A stretch of DNA of 64,000 nt from NCBI GenBank assembly GCA_023101725.1, contig JALJCO010013654.1, positions 62,001 to 126,000 on the forward strand, written 5' to 3'. Both the position numbers and the translations under genes were made by a program. Position 1 is the first letter of the stretch. Each line of letters starts with the position of its first letter. Under the pieces are notes generated by a model. That model worked only from the letters and a program-made list of their open reading frames with translations, had not been told where the DNA came from and ran no database searches. Origin of the DNA: Atherinomorus stipes. Its lineage: Eukaryota; Chordata; Actinopteri; Atheriniformes; Atherinidae. Below are positions 50,056 to 62,900 of the stretch, piece by piece.

Positions 50056-51569
50056 ATGGAGAAAAAGAGGAAGCTCAAACATGACTAAAATGTACACAAA
50101 TATATTTGAAAACCTATTTCTGCTCATTCTGTCTTTATTAAAGTAGATCTTTAATTAAAGTAGATTGTTAATTCTACTTGCAGTGGAGCAAATTTAGATT
50201 TAAAAAAAAGCATGTAAGAACTAAATAAATGTCTAAAGGTAATCAAACAAATTGTTCCATAGTTGCTTTACTGACTTAAATGTAGATATGTTTGCATTTA
50301 CTAGCATCCAAAATAAGTGGTGACAAGCATCAGATATATTAAAAGGACATTTAATCACCTAGTCACTCATGATATTTACAATTTATTAATGTATAGATGC
50401 CGGCTGAGATTAGATACTCCTGGTTAAGTGATAAAACTGAGATTTCAGTCAAGTGCCAAATAATTACTCAATAACCCCTTTTAATAAATGGCTGGTACTG
50501 TAAGCAAGTTTTAAGTGACTTGCTTCCCATTAAACATCCAAAGAATACTGGATTCAGCTTATGAGATGAGAGGATTTGTCGATTCTTTGCCAATTATTAC
50601 TGCACAAGCAATGCAACTGCCTTTTTAATATTGCTGATACCTTTTATTGAATGATGGGAGTCTATAGACTAAAAAGTCACTTTCACAACTAAAGAAGTCC
50701 CGTGCGAATGAAAAGTGCAAATGCACATATAAAAAGAGACACCAAGCCAGATACAAGTAAAGCAGAAGCAAAACTATTGCTTGCTCAACTCAGCATCTAC
50801 CACATACGACTGGGTGAACCAAATTTAAAAGGTTAAAAATAAAAGAAAGAACTTGATGGAGTAGCCGTTTCCCCACTATAATGTCTACAGCAGTGCAAAC
50901 ATTATAAATTATATTGGGCAGATCTGTTCTTATGTCTGACACACAAAGCAGCAAGACCACAGGGCAGATGGAATAAGTTCAGAATATGACAGCTGCCTTT
51001 GGAGATATGCAGATTGCAGACTCAACGGACTCCAAGCACACCCTGCTGCCCATGGCTGCCTAATTATAAGCATTTCGTGTAACCACTGGAACTCCAGAAA
51101 GTGGTGAATCATAGCTTAAACGTTAAAGTGAACAGAGTGTGCACCTTTTACTTGAGCTGGCAGGCTGGTTGAGCGTAAATCCAAATGAAGCATACTGACA
51201 GTTAAGTTTACGCCTTTTCCCACGAATAACTTTTTACAGTTGTTTGCAGCTGATCGCTCCACTATGTTCCTCACCAGTGACTGACACTTTCTGCCTTTGA
51301 CTTACTAGATCTACAAAGGTTTAATAACTTCAGACTTGAACACGTTTTAATAATTCAAAACTTCTATGTTAGTTAATAATAACACTATAAAAGAAAGTTG
51401 AAGCGTTTACGCCCATGACATTAGCTAAAACAAGCTAAGTGTAAATTGGGATCTCGGCCTTGTCAGAGCAGGAAGTAACTTGTAGGCGCCGCTTATCTCG
51501 AAGGAACAGCCAAACAACGAATGTTTACATCAGTCACTTTATAAAAGCAGCTCTATCTATTAACGCTTT
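50056..51569. other. wasf2 intron 1
   Basis: AT-rich; no further gene or clearly bounded element recognised. Confidence 0.6.
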
Positions 51570-51575
51570 ACTCAC

Positions 51576-51700
51576 CGTGAAAACGTCCAACTTTAGGCTT
51601 TCTCTATACTGCTTGATAAATGTTCTTTCTCAAAATTTTCTCAAGAAATGTTGAGCCGTACAGTAAACGTTCAGACTAAAACAGATAGAGAAAGTCCCGG
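51576..51700 (-). other. wasf2: Untranslated first exon and core promoter region of wasf2
   Basis: The first coding exon starts at an acceptor (CAG at 50053-50055). The matching upstream donor is GTGAGT directly after 51576. The outer limit is not resolved; sequence to about 51950 has many CpG. Confidence 0.55.
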
Positions 51701-52527
51701 GATTGTGAACTTCTGATTGGTCAAGAGGCAGGAGTTGCTCAAAGATGATTGGCTATTGCCTCTGTCGTGTGATTTAGCTGAGAACAGGATGTGGAAATTT
51801 CAACGTCAAAAGCGCAACTCCACCCAAACTAGTGGCAAACATCTGTCCGTAATTTTCGTAAGTGAGGGCGGAGGCAGCGCCGCATTCCGACGTGCGTTTC
51901 AGCGAGTTGGAACGCGTCCGAGGAATGACTGGTATTGACCAGTATGAAGGGCTCACTGCAGAGAAAATCACTTAAGTTGATAGATAGCAGAGTGGTAAGT
52001 GCACCCTTCACCTCAGTTAAGCCCATTAAAACTGGAAGTACCCAGACTCTAACGCAGAGCAAACAACCTTGCATGAAGTAAAAACTAAATCAAGCATGAA
52101 ACAGCTTATAACCTATGTGGAAACAAGATTGAGAAACATGTTTATTTATATTTTGCAGTAGGCCATCTTGCTTCACCACAGTTCACTTATTTGTCTTGAA
52201 AGAAACTGATAGCCCACCAATACTTTTTTTTAAGTACCAACAGCTTGTAACAGAGGAAAATTGCAAATTCAGTCTGTAATTAAACCAATGCATTTATATT
52301 AATTTCATTTTTACCAATAAACTGCATTTTAAGCTCAAGTTTAATGAAAACTTAGGATTTATGCAGGTGAACTAGTGTGTAATTTCCATGTATCTATTAC
52401 TCTGTATTTGATGGGAAATTTCTATAAAAAATAAACAGTTGATAATCAGGACTTTGATATCCCACCGATGTCATGGTAATGGACAATGACGGGAGAATAA
52501 TCATTCTAACATTATGTTTATAACAGG

Positions 52528-52800
52528 CTGCACTGTGGTGTAGTGGATAACACCATTGTGACACAGTAACAGAGTTCCTAGTTGAAACCTCAACCAGGGT
52601 CTTTGTATGTTTTCTTCAGGTACTCTTGTTTCCTCCCACAGTCTAAAAATACGCTTGTTCACTAGGCAATTCCAAGTTCTCCTTCGGTATTAGTGGTTAT
52701 CTCTGTGTTGGTCCTGCAGTGACCTATCCAGACTCCTCTAGTTGCTAATGTAGGCTCCAGCAACCCTGCATTGGAATAAGTAGATATGGAAGGTGGAAGG
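52528..52800 (+). mobile_element. Degenerate tRNA-derived SINE-type repeat
   Basis: It begins CTGCACTGTGGTGTAGTGGATA, an A-box-like start, with a decayed B-box-like AGTTGAAACCT 35 bp on. It continues with the phrase CTTGTTTCCTCCCACAGTC, GTTGGTCCTGCAGTGACC and GTAGGCTCCAGCAACCC seen in a very common fish interspersed repeat. Orientation by the promoter-like boxes. Confidence 0.65.
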
Positions 52801-54007
52801 TTTTTCTTTTTTTTTTTTACTAGGCTCCGTACATCATTGCAATTTGAAATTGTCAATACGCAATTAAAGTGCTGCAAAAAAATTGAGAAACTATCACTAG
52901 AGCCATCATGTCAGTTGCAGGGCCCATTAGCTGGAAGCCAGCATTCACAGATGTAAAAGTAATGCAAGAAAAAGATAGATCTGAAATGTTAGCAGTGGCC
53001 ATATCAACAACCAATGCAGACTTTTAAAGGTAAGGTCAGAAAGCAACAGGTTAAAAACTGTTTAGCTTGTGTGTCCCACCCCACCACACCAATAAGAACT
53101 CCAAAAGTACCACAACAGTAAACCAATTTAATGCTTATAAATGGCCCAGTCTATCAACTGTTGAGGTTTATTTTTTCCTTTTTTCATTTATCAAAGCTTA
53201 AACTGAGAGAAGACCCATAAACAAGAAGTTTCTCAATGAGGCTGCAGCTAAGACCTGGCTAAGCTTGGAAACAAGTCATCATCCAATGATGTCCAAAATT
53301 CCAGATGCAGCTGCAACCAGCAACCACTTTTAAAATAGTCAAACCAATAATGAATCTTTAAAAGTTATGACAGTTAAAAAAAAAAAAAAAGGTTTCCCTC
53401 AACAGTTAATGCAATATCAATAGTTTGCACCTTGAATTTAACTATTAAAACTATATTCAGTCATTTGTTAATCCACTGCTGTGGTGTACAAGGCTAAACT
53501 CTTAAAAAGTAAACAGTTTCAACATACTTATGGATGTACTATTACTAAACTAAAAAAGATTTGACCCCCTGAATTATGACACAGCTAACAGGATGATCTG
53601 CATTTTTAGAAGACAAATAATTTGTCTCTTTTATTTACATCTGTTTTTTTTTTTTTTTTTTTTTTGTGCCATTGTTGTTACGGATGACAAAGATTCCAGA
53701 TTGTTAAGCAAAATTTTATATATCTTACAGTAGGTAGAGTCAAGTCAGGCTTGATATAATTTCAGGCTCTTTCAAATAAAGTTTTATTGCACTTAAAAAA
53801 AACAGTGTTACAGAGAGTTAACATAAATAAATTAAATACTCTGTTGAATGTACATTCAAAGTACTACTGACTCAAAATTTATGTAATTAAAAAATCACAT
53901 ATTTGTTCAGCTAAAACAACAATAAAAATTGTAATCCAGCTGTATGCACACATCTTTACAAAGAGTGCATCTATTGTTTAAATAGAAAACTGTTGATTTC
54001 ATTCGTA
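52801..54007. other. Intergenic between wasf2 5' region and mettl24 3' end
   Basis: AT-rich, with poly(T) at 53646-53665 and poly(A) at 53377-53390. No gene recognised. Confidence 0.5.
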
Positions 54008-54013
54008 TTTATT
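54008..54013 (-). terminator. Candidate polyadenylation signal of the mettl24-like gene
   Basis: AATAAA on the minus strand about 262 bp after the stop codon. Confidence 0.5.
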
Positions 54014-54274
54014 GTGCCTTTACTCAGTTAATTGAGCAAGATTTACTTCTGTACCATATTTGGTGCAGCTGTCCTGTACTGCCGTATGAACTGGACAATA
54101 TTTCTTAAAGTTGAATTGTAAAATGCAGATTATTCAATGACCACTAGAGGGAGATGTAATATGAAAAACTGTAAGGTAAAGAACTTCATCTGTTTCAAGC
54201 CTTAATCTTCTCATTCTCTTCATATCCGATCCGCATCAGTGTTGCACAGCTCTGTCCATGTTCAGGTGTGACAG

Positions 54275-57200
54275 TCAGTGTCGCGTGTTGGCCCAGCTGA
54301 GTGTGTAGGAGCTGTGAGCATTTTGTACTGTCTGTTTCAGGACACTGTGACCCTCTCCTGCAGAGCTGTGAACCAGCATGAGTCCATAAGCTTGAAGACC
54401 CCGAAGGACACTGAACCAAAAGCGAAGCACCTCTTCATCGGTTCCTCCCACCTCAAACCCTGCCCACTGCAGGTGCACCGTGGCAACCAAATGATGAATG
54501 TTTTGGAGAGTTCCAGCCTCAATCCAGTTCTGGAAAATTCGCCACTCAGCACTTAAGAGGTCAGCATACAGGAAGTGGACCTTAAGAGAGAAAAAATTAT
54601 AGAAAGGATAATTCTGTAATGTGGTTCTGCACACTAAAGCAATCCAGATATACAGTAATAGGCTTATATTGAAAGTGTCAATAAAATGATAGATTATTGT
54701 TAAAACAACTAAATTAAAGAAAGGCAGTATTTTGCTTTCAATAGGAGACACATTATTCTGATCAATAGGTGAGAAGCTTTTTTTGGAACTGACATACCGA
54801 CTGTACTGCATATGTAGTGAAAACTTTTAAATGAGGAAATGCTCATAATGAGCAGCCTGACCTTTTCAGTGGCAGATAAAATTTGTAATCATACCTCTAA
54901 CGTTATCCTTTTATCGTAAAACAAAACTTGATTGTTATAAAGTATTTACAAAAAGGATATCTTACTCAAACTGCAGGTATGTAACTCCCTCTTGTGGCTG
55001 CCGGATATAATTGGGCCAATGTGTGATTCACTCACTTAAACTGTTGCCATGGCAGCCAGAGATGGCGCAGAGCCCTGTTGCTATGGTAACGCCCAAGTAA
55101 AAGAGCTTTCTGGGTATGTTGGGGGGTGAAAAGAGTCTAAGGTATGTTTGTTTGGCGGGTGTTTCTCAAATTTTCTGTCTCCCTTTATGCACGTTTTTGT
55201 GTACGTGTGTGTGTGAAAGGGAGTGTGCCTCTTACAGTGCGATGTCCCAAAGCTGCCATAATATCTGCCAGTGTTTGAGAAACACTACCCAGGTTGCCTC
55301 TTGTCTTCTGCCTGCGTCTCTTTGGAGTTCTCCACTCCAGCCACATCTTGTGCTGGATGACACCGCCTCCATTGCCACGGTTACTGGTCAAACTGTTGCT
55401 AAGGTGACCACCAGATGCATTGGAGTTGCTGGGATCAAAACTGTGGACTTCACATCCCAGCTTTGACACAGTCTTCAGAAAGTCTGCATCTCCTCCATCC
55501 ATACTGAAGAGACAAAGAGAAAGACAAAAAAGACAGGCACAGAGGGAGGAAGGTGGTTTTGAAGATTACTGCATGCATGATTAAATATGCATTGTATTGT
55601 TTATTCCAGCTGTGCCAGTGATATGAATGCACAAGCACAACAATGGCATAAGTGCATGGTGGAGACATGGGGGCACACCTGAAGGAATATGCAACACATG
55701 GTCCATCTGCAGCTGGAAGGAGCCAGTCCTCAGCACATAGTTGCCAGCGAGCTGAAGCCACAGGGGGCTGTGTTGCTTGTGTCAGCCCTGGAGATAAGAT
55801 CCTGGAGCAGTTCAGCTACATACAGACGATGTGATGGGTTAGACAAAAGTCAGAGAACAGTCTGTCACAGAATTATGGAAGCAGAAGTAGGAGTGGTTTG
55901 AACATTTCAGACAGCGTTTTTCCCCAAGTAAAACTAATTAGGTGTTGATTGTATCAGTTTTAAACCTGTCATTCATTTCACAACTTTCAGCAACTGTTTA
56001 CCTACTTTCATTTATAGTTTTATCCCCCCCCCCCCCAAAAAAAAGAACAGGACATAGTCCTGGTTTTACTTTTAAACGACAGCTTTCCCTCTCCGTTTCA
56101 GTTTCTCAGCATTTGTTGTTGCATAAGTCTCAGCTCTTGTTTGGGAGTTTCCAGTCTGGAGCTGAACGTCCTTACTGGCTCCAGATTTGGCAGAAATCTG
56201 CTGCCAGTATATTGACAGCGCCTGACTGATCATATTACTGCAATGTCAACCCCCACGCTAGTCTGCAATTGTGGGAGTAAAGTAGTTTCTAAAAGTAAGA
56301 AAAAAAATAGGTTTTTTATTGATTGCTGTGAAGATTTGGCAAGATCTAACTCCTGGCTAGAGAAATTAGAAGTCCTTTATAAGCTGCAGTGTAGCCTAAG
56401 ACCTTCAGGGAAACAGTTTTATATATCTTTATTTGTCTGTATGTTAAGTAAGTAGTTAAACTATGGGGCTAGATCTTCTGAAAGGATCAGAAATCTGAGC
56501 AGAATAAACAGAAGGTTATGAAAAGAATAGAAAAATACATATCAGCCACTCAACATTATCGTTCCCTCTTTGTCTTTTTCCCCTTTCAGCCATTGCTTAA
56601 TGAAATACAGAAGTTGTTTTTGAACTTTTCTTGCGTACAATTCAAATGTGTTCATTTAAAGAAGAGAGAGTTTGGTTGAGTTGCTTTCAGCTCTTTCTAA
56701 TTTCCAGCCTGTTACGATTGGTAATAAGAAGAAACTTTATTTGCCAAGAGGTTTCTGGGCAAACATGTTGCTCCCCTGACTTTTTAAAACGTTGCATTTT
56801 ATTTCATCTCAAATTTTCATTTTGCACTTATGCATGATTCTTCTGAGGTCTGCCAGCTATGAAAACCACAGTTTTATTGTTACACTATGTCATAGACATT
56901 AAATGAAATTTTTTCTAATCTAACAGTTATCTAACAATGCATTTAATTGTTTGATGAGACTGTTTCTGTTTGTTCTTTTGGTTAGAGAACTCTTTAGAGG
57001 TAAGACATTTTCCTTTGACAACACAATTGTGCTAGATAATGCTCTGTGCAGCCTACCTGCGGCTTTGTGATGTACATGATGATACGATTGAGTTCTGCTG
57101 TGAAGGATGGCTTGTCTGCCGCCCACTCCTGCATCTCAAGTGCTCTGGGTCCCACCTAGGAGCATGTATAGGTATAGTATATCAATGCTACAGTGTAAGA

Positions 57201-59116
57201 AATGCCAACATATCCATGGGAATTTGAAAGGAGGTTAAATAATGCATCGGCATGACAGTAAGTGAGGTGTGAGAGCTGAGGAGGCAGGTCACAGGCGCTG
57301 ACCTCAGGGCTGCTGGTATTTGCCCGGGGCTCCTTACATAGACACACTCACTCAAACCCTTTCTCCACTCCTAACAATGAACCTTGTGGTCACCATGGCA
57401 ACCTCTCTGGAGTAGGAGGGGTACATTAGAATGAGTCAGAGAGTTTAGCCTTAGGCAGAAAAAGTGAGAGAGTGAGAAAACAGAAAAGGAGAATGAAAGA
57501 CAGAGTGTGAGGTGAAGAGCAAGGGGTAGAGGGGTTTGGGGTAAACATGGGACAGATGCACCTACACACAGATGGAGGATGAAGCACCAGTGCAACAAAG
57601 GGCACAGACAGAAAGACGGAACAGCTGACATCTCGCGTCTGATCTGGGGTCAGTGCAGTGCTTGCCCCCTTGCCCTCGCCGGTTCTACCATGTCAGTAAT
57701 AATTTACAGAGCTGTGCACAAACTGGCCGAACATAAACTGGACTAGGGCACCGCAGCAACAGGGTGCCTTTTTTATTTGTTTGTTTTCAGCACTGAAGCA
57801 GGGACAGTCTAGTTAATGGCATGATTATTTTATCTGCATCAGTGGAATTCAAACTGTAGGCTCCTGATCATCAGCGTCTGAAAGGCTTCTGACTTGTCCC
57901 AACAAAGACCAAAACACCCTGACCATTTGGTGCTCTGGATCAAATCTCACTTTTTGTCATTTTGCATGTCATTATTGTTGTTTAGAGATATTTCAGTTTG
58001 TCTATGTAATTTTGATAATTTTACATCTTCATTGGTCAGTATATCTCATTGCAGTCATTTTGTAGCTATCTTTTAGTGGTCATCTCTAATTGTTGCTTTG
58101 TCTTACATAGGCCTTTTCTTAATCTTGTAGGCCACAAAAAGCATATAGTTAGGGTTGTTTTGACTCTTTCTCTGTCAAAGGACAGGTTTTAAAATCTGAC
58201 TTTTTTGTTTATAAAGCATTAAATGATCTCAAGCATCCAGACATTTCAGGTCCTCTGAGACAGATTTTCAAAGCAAAGCCGATTTTAGTGTTGATGCTTA
58301 CCACCTGTGGAACAATCATCTTAAAGTGTAGTTTCATAAAACTGCCAGCTCATCTAACTCGGGGAGTAAGACAACTTTCTGGGACATTATTCATATAAAA
58401 AATTTTTTTTTGTTGAATGTTAATTAAAAATGTCCACAAATTAATCAGTAAATAAGTATTTGTCTTTAGATAGCAAATTCTTCTATTCATTGTTGTATTT
58501 TTTTGCAGTTTCAATGTGTGCGTTTTTAATAAGTGTTATTCTTTAATCTATTAGCGCCGTCTTAATACACCGCATTAAACTCTTTCATTTATATTCATAC
58601 ATTAAATTTGTTAAACAAATAAACTTGCCTTGCCTGAAGCTCTGTCTTCAGACTCAGAGTAGCTGTGTTTAAATTATGCCTAAACAGAGTTCTATACGGC
58701 ATTAGTATGAAAGCTATGGGGATATTTTCTTTCCTGGGTCCACAGGTGTGATTAATTTGTCACTTATGACGTAAGCACTCAGAAACACTTCCTCTTAACG
58801 TCATACGAACCTGGCGCTCGTGCATTTCGTTCTCATCTTCATAAGCTCGTGCACCAACTTTCATTTCCCCATAGTCTACCTCCTCCTCCGTACCAGGTCG
58901 CCGGGGCTGGGTTCCCCGTCGGCTCGACCCCCCCTCCGGCTCGATGCTGATAACGGAAAACGCGACCGCTCCGTCCCGCTCCTCCACCCCCATCCACAAG
59001 CGCGCGCCTCCAGGTAGCCGCGACCCGATGACAAGAAGCTGGAAAGCGATAAGCACCGGTGGGATTAAAAACAGCAGGATTCCCGCGCGGAGGGAGAAAC
59101 CACCGTTGCCCCGCAT
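54275..59116 (-). CDS. mettl24: METTL24-like methyltransferase, type II membrane or secreted (4 coding exons)
   Basis: METTL24 is a predicted SAM-dependent methyltransferase (Methyltransf_22-type) of unknown substrate. Exons (minus): 59116-58811, 55815-55679, 55503-55236, 54580-54275; about 338 residues (human 366). Exon 1 has a hydrophobic anchor (LRAGILLFLIPPVLIAFQLLV) and a variable acidic stem. Exon 2 has RWQLCAEDW and CVAYSF, matching human WSVCLDDRF and CRLYSL. Exon 3 has FLKTVSKLGCEVHSFDPS, the conserved core, and LGSVSQTLADIMAALGH. Exon 4 has VHFLYADLLSAEWRI, HLQWAGFEVGGTDEEVLRFWFSVL and the ending SSYTLSWANTR. In exon 2 the frame upstream of the C run at 55763-55767 is uncertain: the open helical frame AELLQDLISRAD joins the core only if that run is one base shorter. 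Otherwise the frame LNCSRILSPGL is used, joined in phase to exon 1. An additional small exon between 58.8 and 55.8 kb cannot be ruled out. Confidence 0.85.
55042..55055. promoter_or_regulatory. X-box-like RFX motif, mettl24 intron 3 (first)
   Basis: GTTGCCATGGCAGC fits the RFX palindrome except one position. It lies 34 bp from a perfect one. Confidence 0.5.
55076..55089. promoter_or_regulatory. X-box (RFX) motif, mettl24 intron 3 (second)
   Basis: GTTGCTATGGTAAC matches RYYNYYWWRRNRAC fully and is a near-perfect palindrome. Confidence 0.6.
57389..57402. promoter_or_regulatory. X-box (RFX) motif, mettl24 intron 1
   Basis: GTCACCATGGCAAC matches the X-box pattern fully. Confidence 0.55.
58180..58640 (+). 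mobile_element. LINE/SINE 3' tail-like fragment in mettl24 intron 1
   Basis: It contains decayed sequence like the L2 region before the 3' end (KSDFFVYKALNDLKHPDISG in one plus frame) and finishes with AAACTTGCCTTGCC, the usual short tandem tail of fish L2 copies. Confidence 0.5.
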
Positions 59117-59340
59117 AACTTCTCTGTGGCGGCGGCTCCGTGGAACATCTCCGGCGTTTTGCCCTGTAATCCAACTTTTTCTCCCCCCTCCTCTCTAGGG
59201 CAGTGAGGAAAGTCCCAGCTGAGTCCTCCTCCTGTCTCCTCGACCTCCTCCCCCTTGTTACCCCCAGGGGAAAGTTGTGATGACGAGGCGCATTCCTCGG
59301 TCAGCGGTGGCTCTTTTGGGACAGTGACTCCAGTTATTTA
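59117..59340 (-). promoter_or_regulatory. CpG-rich promoter region of the mettl24-like gene
   Basis: High local C+G and CpG content upstream of the start codon at 59116, and extending into exon 1. No TATA box seen. The transcription start is not resolved. Confidence 0.5.
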
Positions 59341-59843
59341 CCCAAATAAGTAGCCTACTGGTGGTATCGTTAACAATTACTAGAAACGTTGAAAATCAGC
59401 TTTCTGCTTGTTAATGAACAGACCATAGACTCACAGGAGATTGAATCATAACTATATTAACATTTGCTTTTGTTATAGTTGAATTGAAATTAGCTGAAAA
59501 GATAAGGAGAGAGAAAAAAGAGGGGTGGGGGATAGTGCACTGGCTCTTTTGTTATTCAAGTTGGCCTACCTGGCAAACCACTACAAAAGCTTCAGGGTGA
59601 AGCCTCTTTAATGTTTTTCATTTTATGCCACTTGGACACCATTGCATATTGGGCAAATAGCCTATTGAAATCTTTTTCTCCTTTAATGTAATTTTCTGAT
59701 GGGCACTGATTTATTACTGAACAAGGCTAAAGCATACAGACTTGCGGTTTCACCTATTTTGGTCTCAATTGTCATTTTAAAAAAGGGACACAAAAAACTA
59801 GATAAGTTCAAAGACCAAAAAGAAACATGGTGGCAACTCTGCA

Positions 59844-59867
59844 TACATATATATGTATGTATGTATG

Positions 59868-59958
<91 letters not shown>

Positions 59959-59962
59959 ATAT
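59844..59962. repeat. (TA)n with (TATG)n and (TG)n flanks
   Basis: About 60 bp of pure TA between ATGT units on the left and TG units on the right. Confidence 0.95.
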
Positions 59963-62900
59963 GCCACCACGTCATTGCACAGATCATGCAAGAAATTACT
60001 ACCACTCGATATCCATAATCTTTTCAGTCATAAAGATAAGGATTATCATTTATGAGGGAACATAAAATTCAGAATGCACTTGCTCAAAACCACTAGAGAG
60101 AGTTTTTTTGTGTCCGTATGTGGAGTAAAACTGTGGAACGGCCTGGAGGACAAACACAAGCAATCTCTCAATGTACATATATTTAAATCATCATACAAAA
60201 ATATGGTCTTTGTGTGAAAATGGAGGGTGATGATTATTCATTTCTCATCAATTATGGTTATTGTTGTATTGATTATTGTTATTAATAATACTGGTTGTAG
60301 TATTGTAATGATAATGATTGTTATTTTACAGTGATAACTGGTTGTTGCTATTGTTATTATTAATACTATGATTAATAATCCTGGTATTATGTAGTAATAA
60401 TTTTATATGCTGTATTTTCTAGTTTTGTGCAGCGAAGGGATGGGATTAAATAAATATGCGACCATGAAAGCTCTCAGCTTCCGTATCTTCCTCTTTTTGT
60501 CACTCGTTTGTTTTTAATTGTCGTCCTTTGTTCAAATACACTAAATAAAAGACTGAGATATAAACAGTGAAAGAGATACATAAAGATGAAAAATATCCTA
60601 AATTATTGTAGTAGAGGAGGATCCCTGTGGTACTGGAAGCTTAGTCGTTTGCTATCTTTTTTTGTTTTACTCCTATCCACCCAAATTTGTATCATGGGTT
60701 TATGGTTTCATAATCTGTGGATATACTTAATAACATTTCTAATATATGAAGAGTGAACAATAAAATGAGGGTATGCTTTAAGTATAATCTGACTTTATCC
60801 CATTTTGTCTAGTGCTTGTAGTAAATGAGTTTTAAAACTTTTTAAAGCTGCTCAGAAATATTCAGTGATAAGTAAATATACTGTTTTGGGTTTTTTTTAA
60901 GACAAAAGAAAAACAGCACGATTCTTATGCTCAGCTGTTGAGATAGGCTTTTAAACTGTTAATCTGTAAGAAGGGCCCACAAGTTATCAAAAAAGTCTGA
61001 TTAAGATGAGGGATGGGGCCAGGCCTTTATTCAGTCACGACTTGAAGAGTGACAGTCAACTAGCCCCAACTTTATTATAGTAACCTACAGCAATAATCCT
61101 CTTCTTTGCTGGTGCCAGGCCCAAAGTGGCGCCCTGTGGTCATAAATGATGCTGCAGCAGGCCACCAGGCTCCTTCATCAAACTGCCATCAGGTATTTCT
61201 TGGCTTGATCTTGACATTTCGACCTTTGAATCTCATTTAGTGGTGTCATATTTCAGCCTTCTTCACCTTGGCCGTATTTCCGAGTCTCTTGACATCTTGC
61301 GCCTCTGGACACCCGTGTTGGGTGGCGGCTCTGGAGTTATGGTAGCACTGAAGGATAATGAGTTCTTGCCAGTTTTAATTAGATTTTTCTCAAATCTTTT
61401 TGCAATTAATTTGCACCTTCAGCATGCACTTTTGTGACCCTGTTGACTATTTGCAAATTTTAGAAAAGTGCTTGATTGGCTGCAGGTCACGCCTCAGTAG
61501 ATTCAGGGGTGTTGCATCAGTCTAAAAGACCATGTACCTTTTTTATTATTCTTCATAGCATCAGTTGAGTTACACTTTTGGCCTGTTTTAGCAGAAGTAA
61601 AGAAACGGCTTCATGTTTTTCCGCATATTGATTCATAGACCAAACTCCTTTCCTTAGCACATGAAAATGATTAAAACTCTTTGCATGCTTTTAATCATTT
61701 TCATGATTAAAACCATTTGTATACTGTCATTTGGAATGGGGAATAGGTGCATAGAAGTAATGATGAAGTCAGAATAATTATAAATGCAGTGTAAAACATG
61801 TCTTCTTGAGAAAAATTGCAATAACAGGAAAGAACTGGATGCAATTGACCAGTAAAATTTTAAATTCGAGTTTGAGAGAAATAGAGCTTAATGTTGGTTA
61901 CACCTGGCTGTTGTTTGGTTGAACATTGTGGAATTACCTTTTCATATACTTTAAATATGAACTGGCAATATTTCATTTAAATATACTACAACAGGAAAGT
62001 CTGAAGGAGAGCAGTTGCTCTGCACCCTCCCCCCTTCTCTGTCTGTCATGTAGTGTTGTTGACAGAACATGTCCCCCTCCACCATACAGTGGAATGTCAC
62101 AGCAAACACACTTCCTCCGGCCATGTCTGAGTCTATTTAGTCAGCCTGTTGACAAACTGTACACAATCTGCAACCCGTAAACTTCCCCCATCTGCTTTCA
62201 TTCTCTCTCATTCTCTGTGACTGTCTGGCGCACGCACACATACACACATTCACACACACACATTCACAAAAGCTGCAGATGTACAATATTTGCTGTACAA
62301 CAGCAAGATTCCCTCTGAGGACGTGGAGCGAGACCGGGGTCCTTTCCTGTCAGCTCTCTGGTAGGGCTTTGACACTTCTCCTTATATGGAGGAGAAATGT
62401 TCACCCGCCAGTTTTGTGCAATTTTTGTTTCAGTGCCTTTAAAAATCTCTTCAGCACCCTTTTCTGATTTTGTTCTTTCAGTCTGGTTTCTTTCTTTTCC
62501 CTCAAACGTGCTGCTTTGCTCGTCATCCAATCCTCCCTTCCCCTCCCTTTCACTCCCTGTTGAATTGTGTCCTTGACTGAACTCACTCGCTGGGCAAAGC
62601 CCAATACTCATGGAGGTTCTAAATCACACACGCACAAAAAAACTTCTCCCACCTCCTTTTTTTTTTATCAGTTAAAGAAGATGCACGCCATACACAAAGT
62701 TACCAATGGCAAGAACATAATGTGTATTTAAATATTTTGCACCTCAGATACATACATGATATGTAACAGACAGATACATTTTTTTTCATCACAAAAACCA
62801 CTAAACAACACAAGACCACAGAAAAAGAAGGGAGAAAGTGAAAGAAAGAATGAGGCCCCGGCAAGACTTTGGCGTCGCGGGAGCTTCACTCTTTTTGACC

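Noticed and set aside
59844..59962. Palindromic TA tract as an origin or regulatory element
   Set aside because: Simple microsatellite of a type common in fish genomes.
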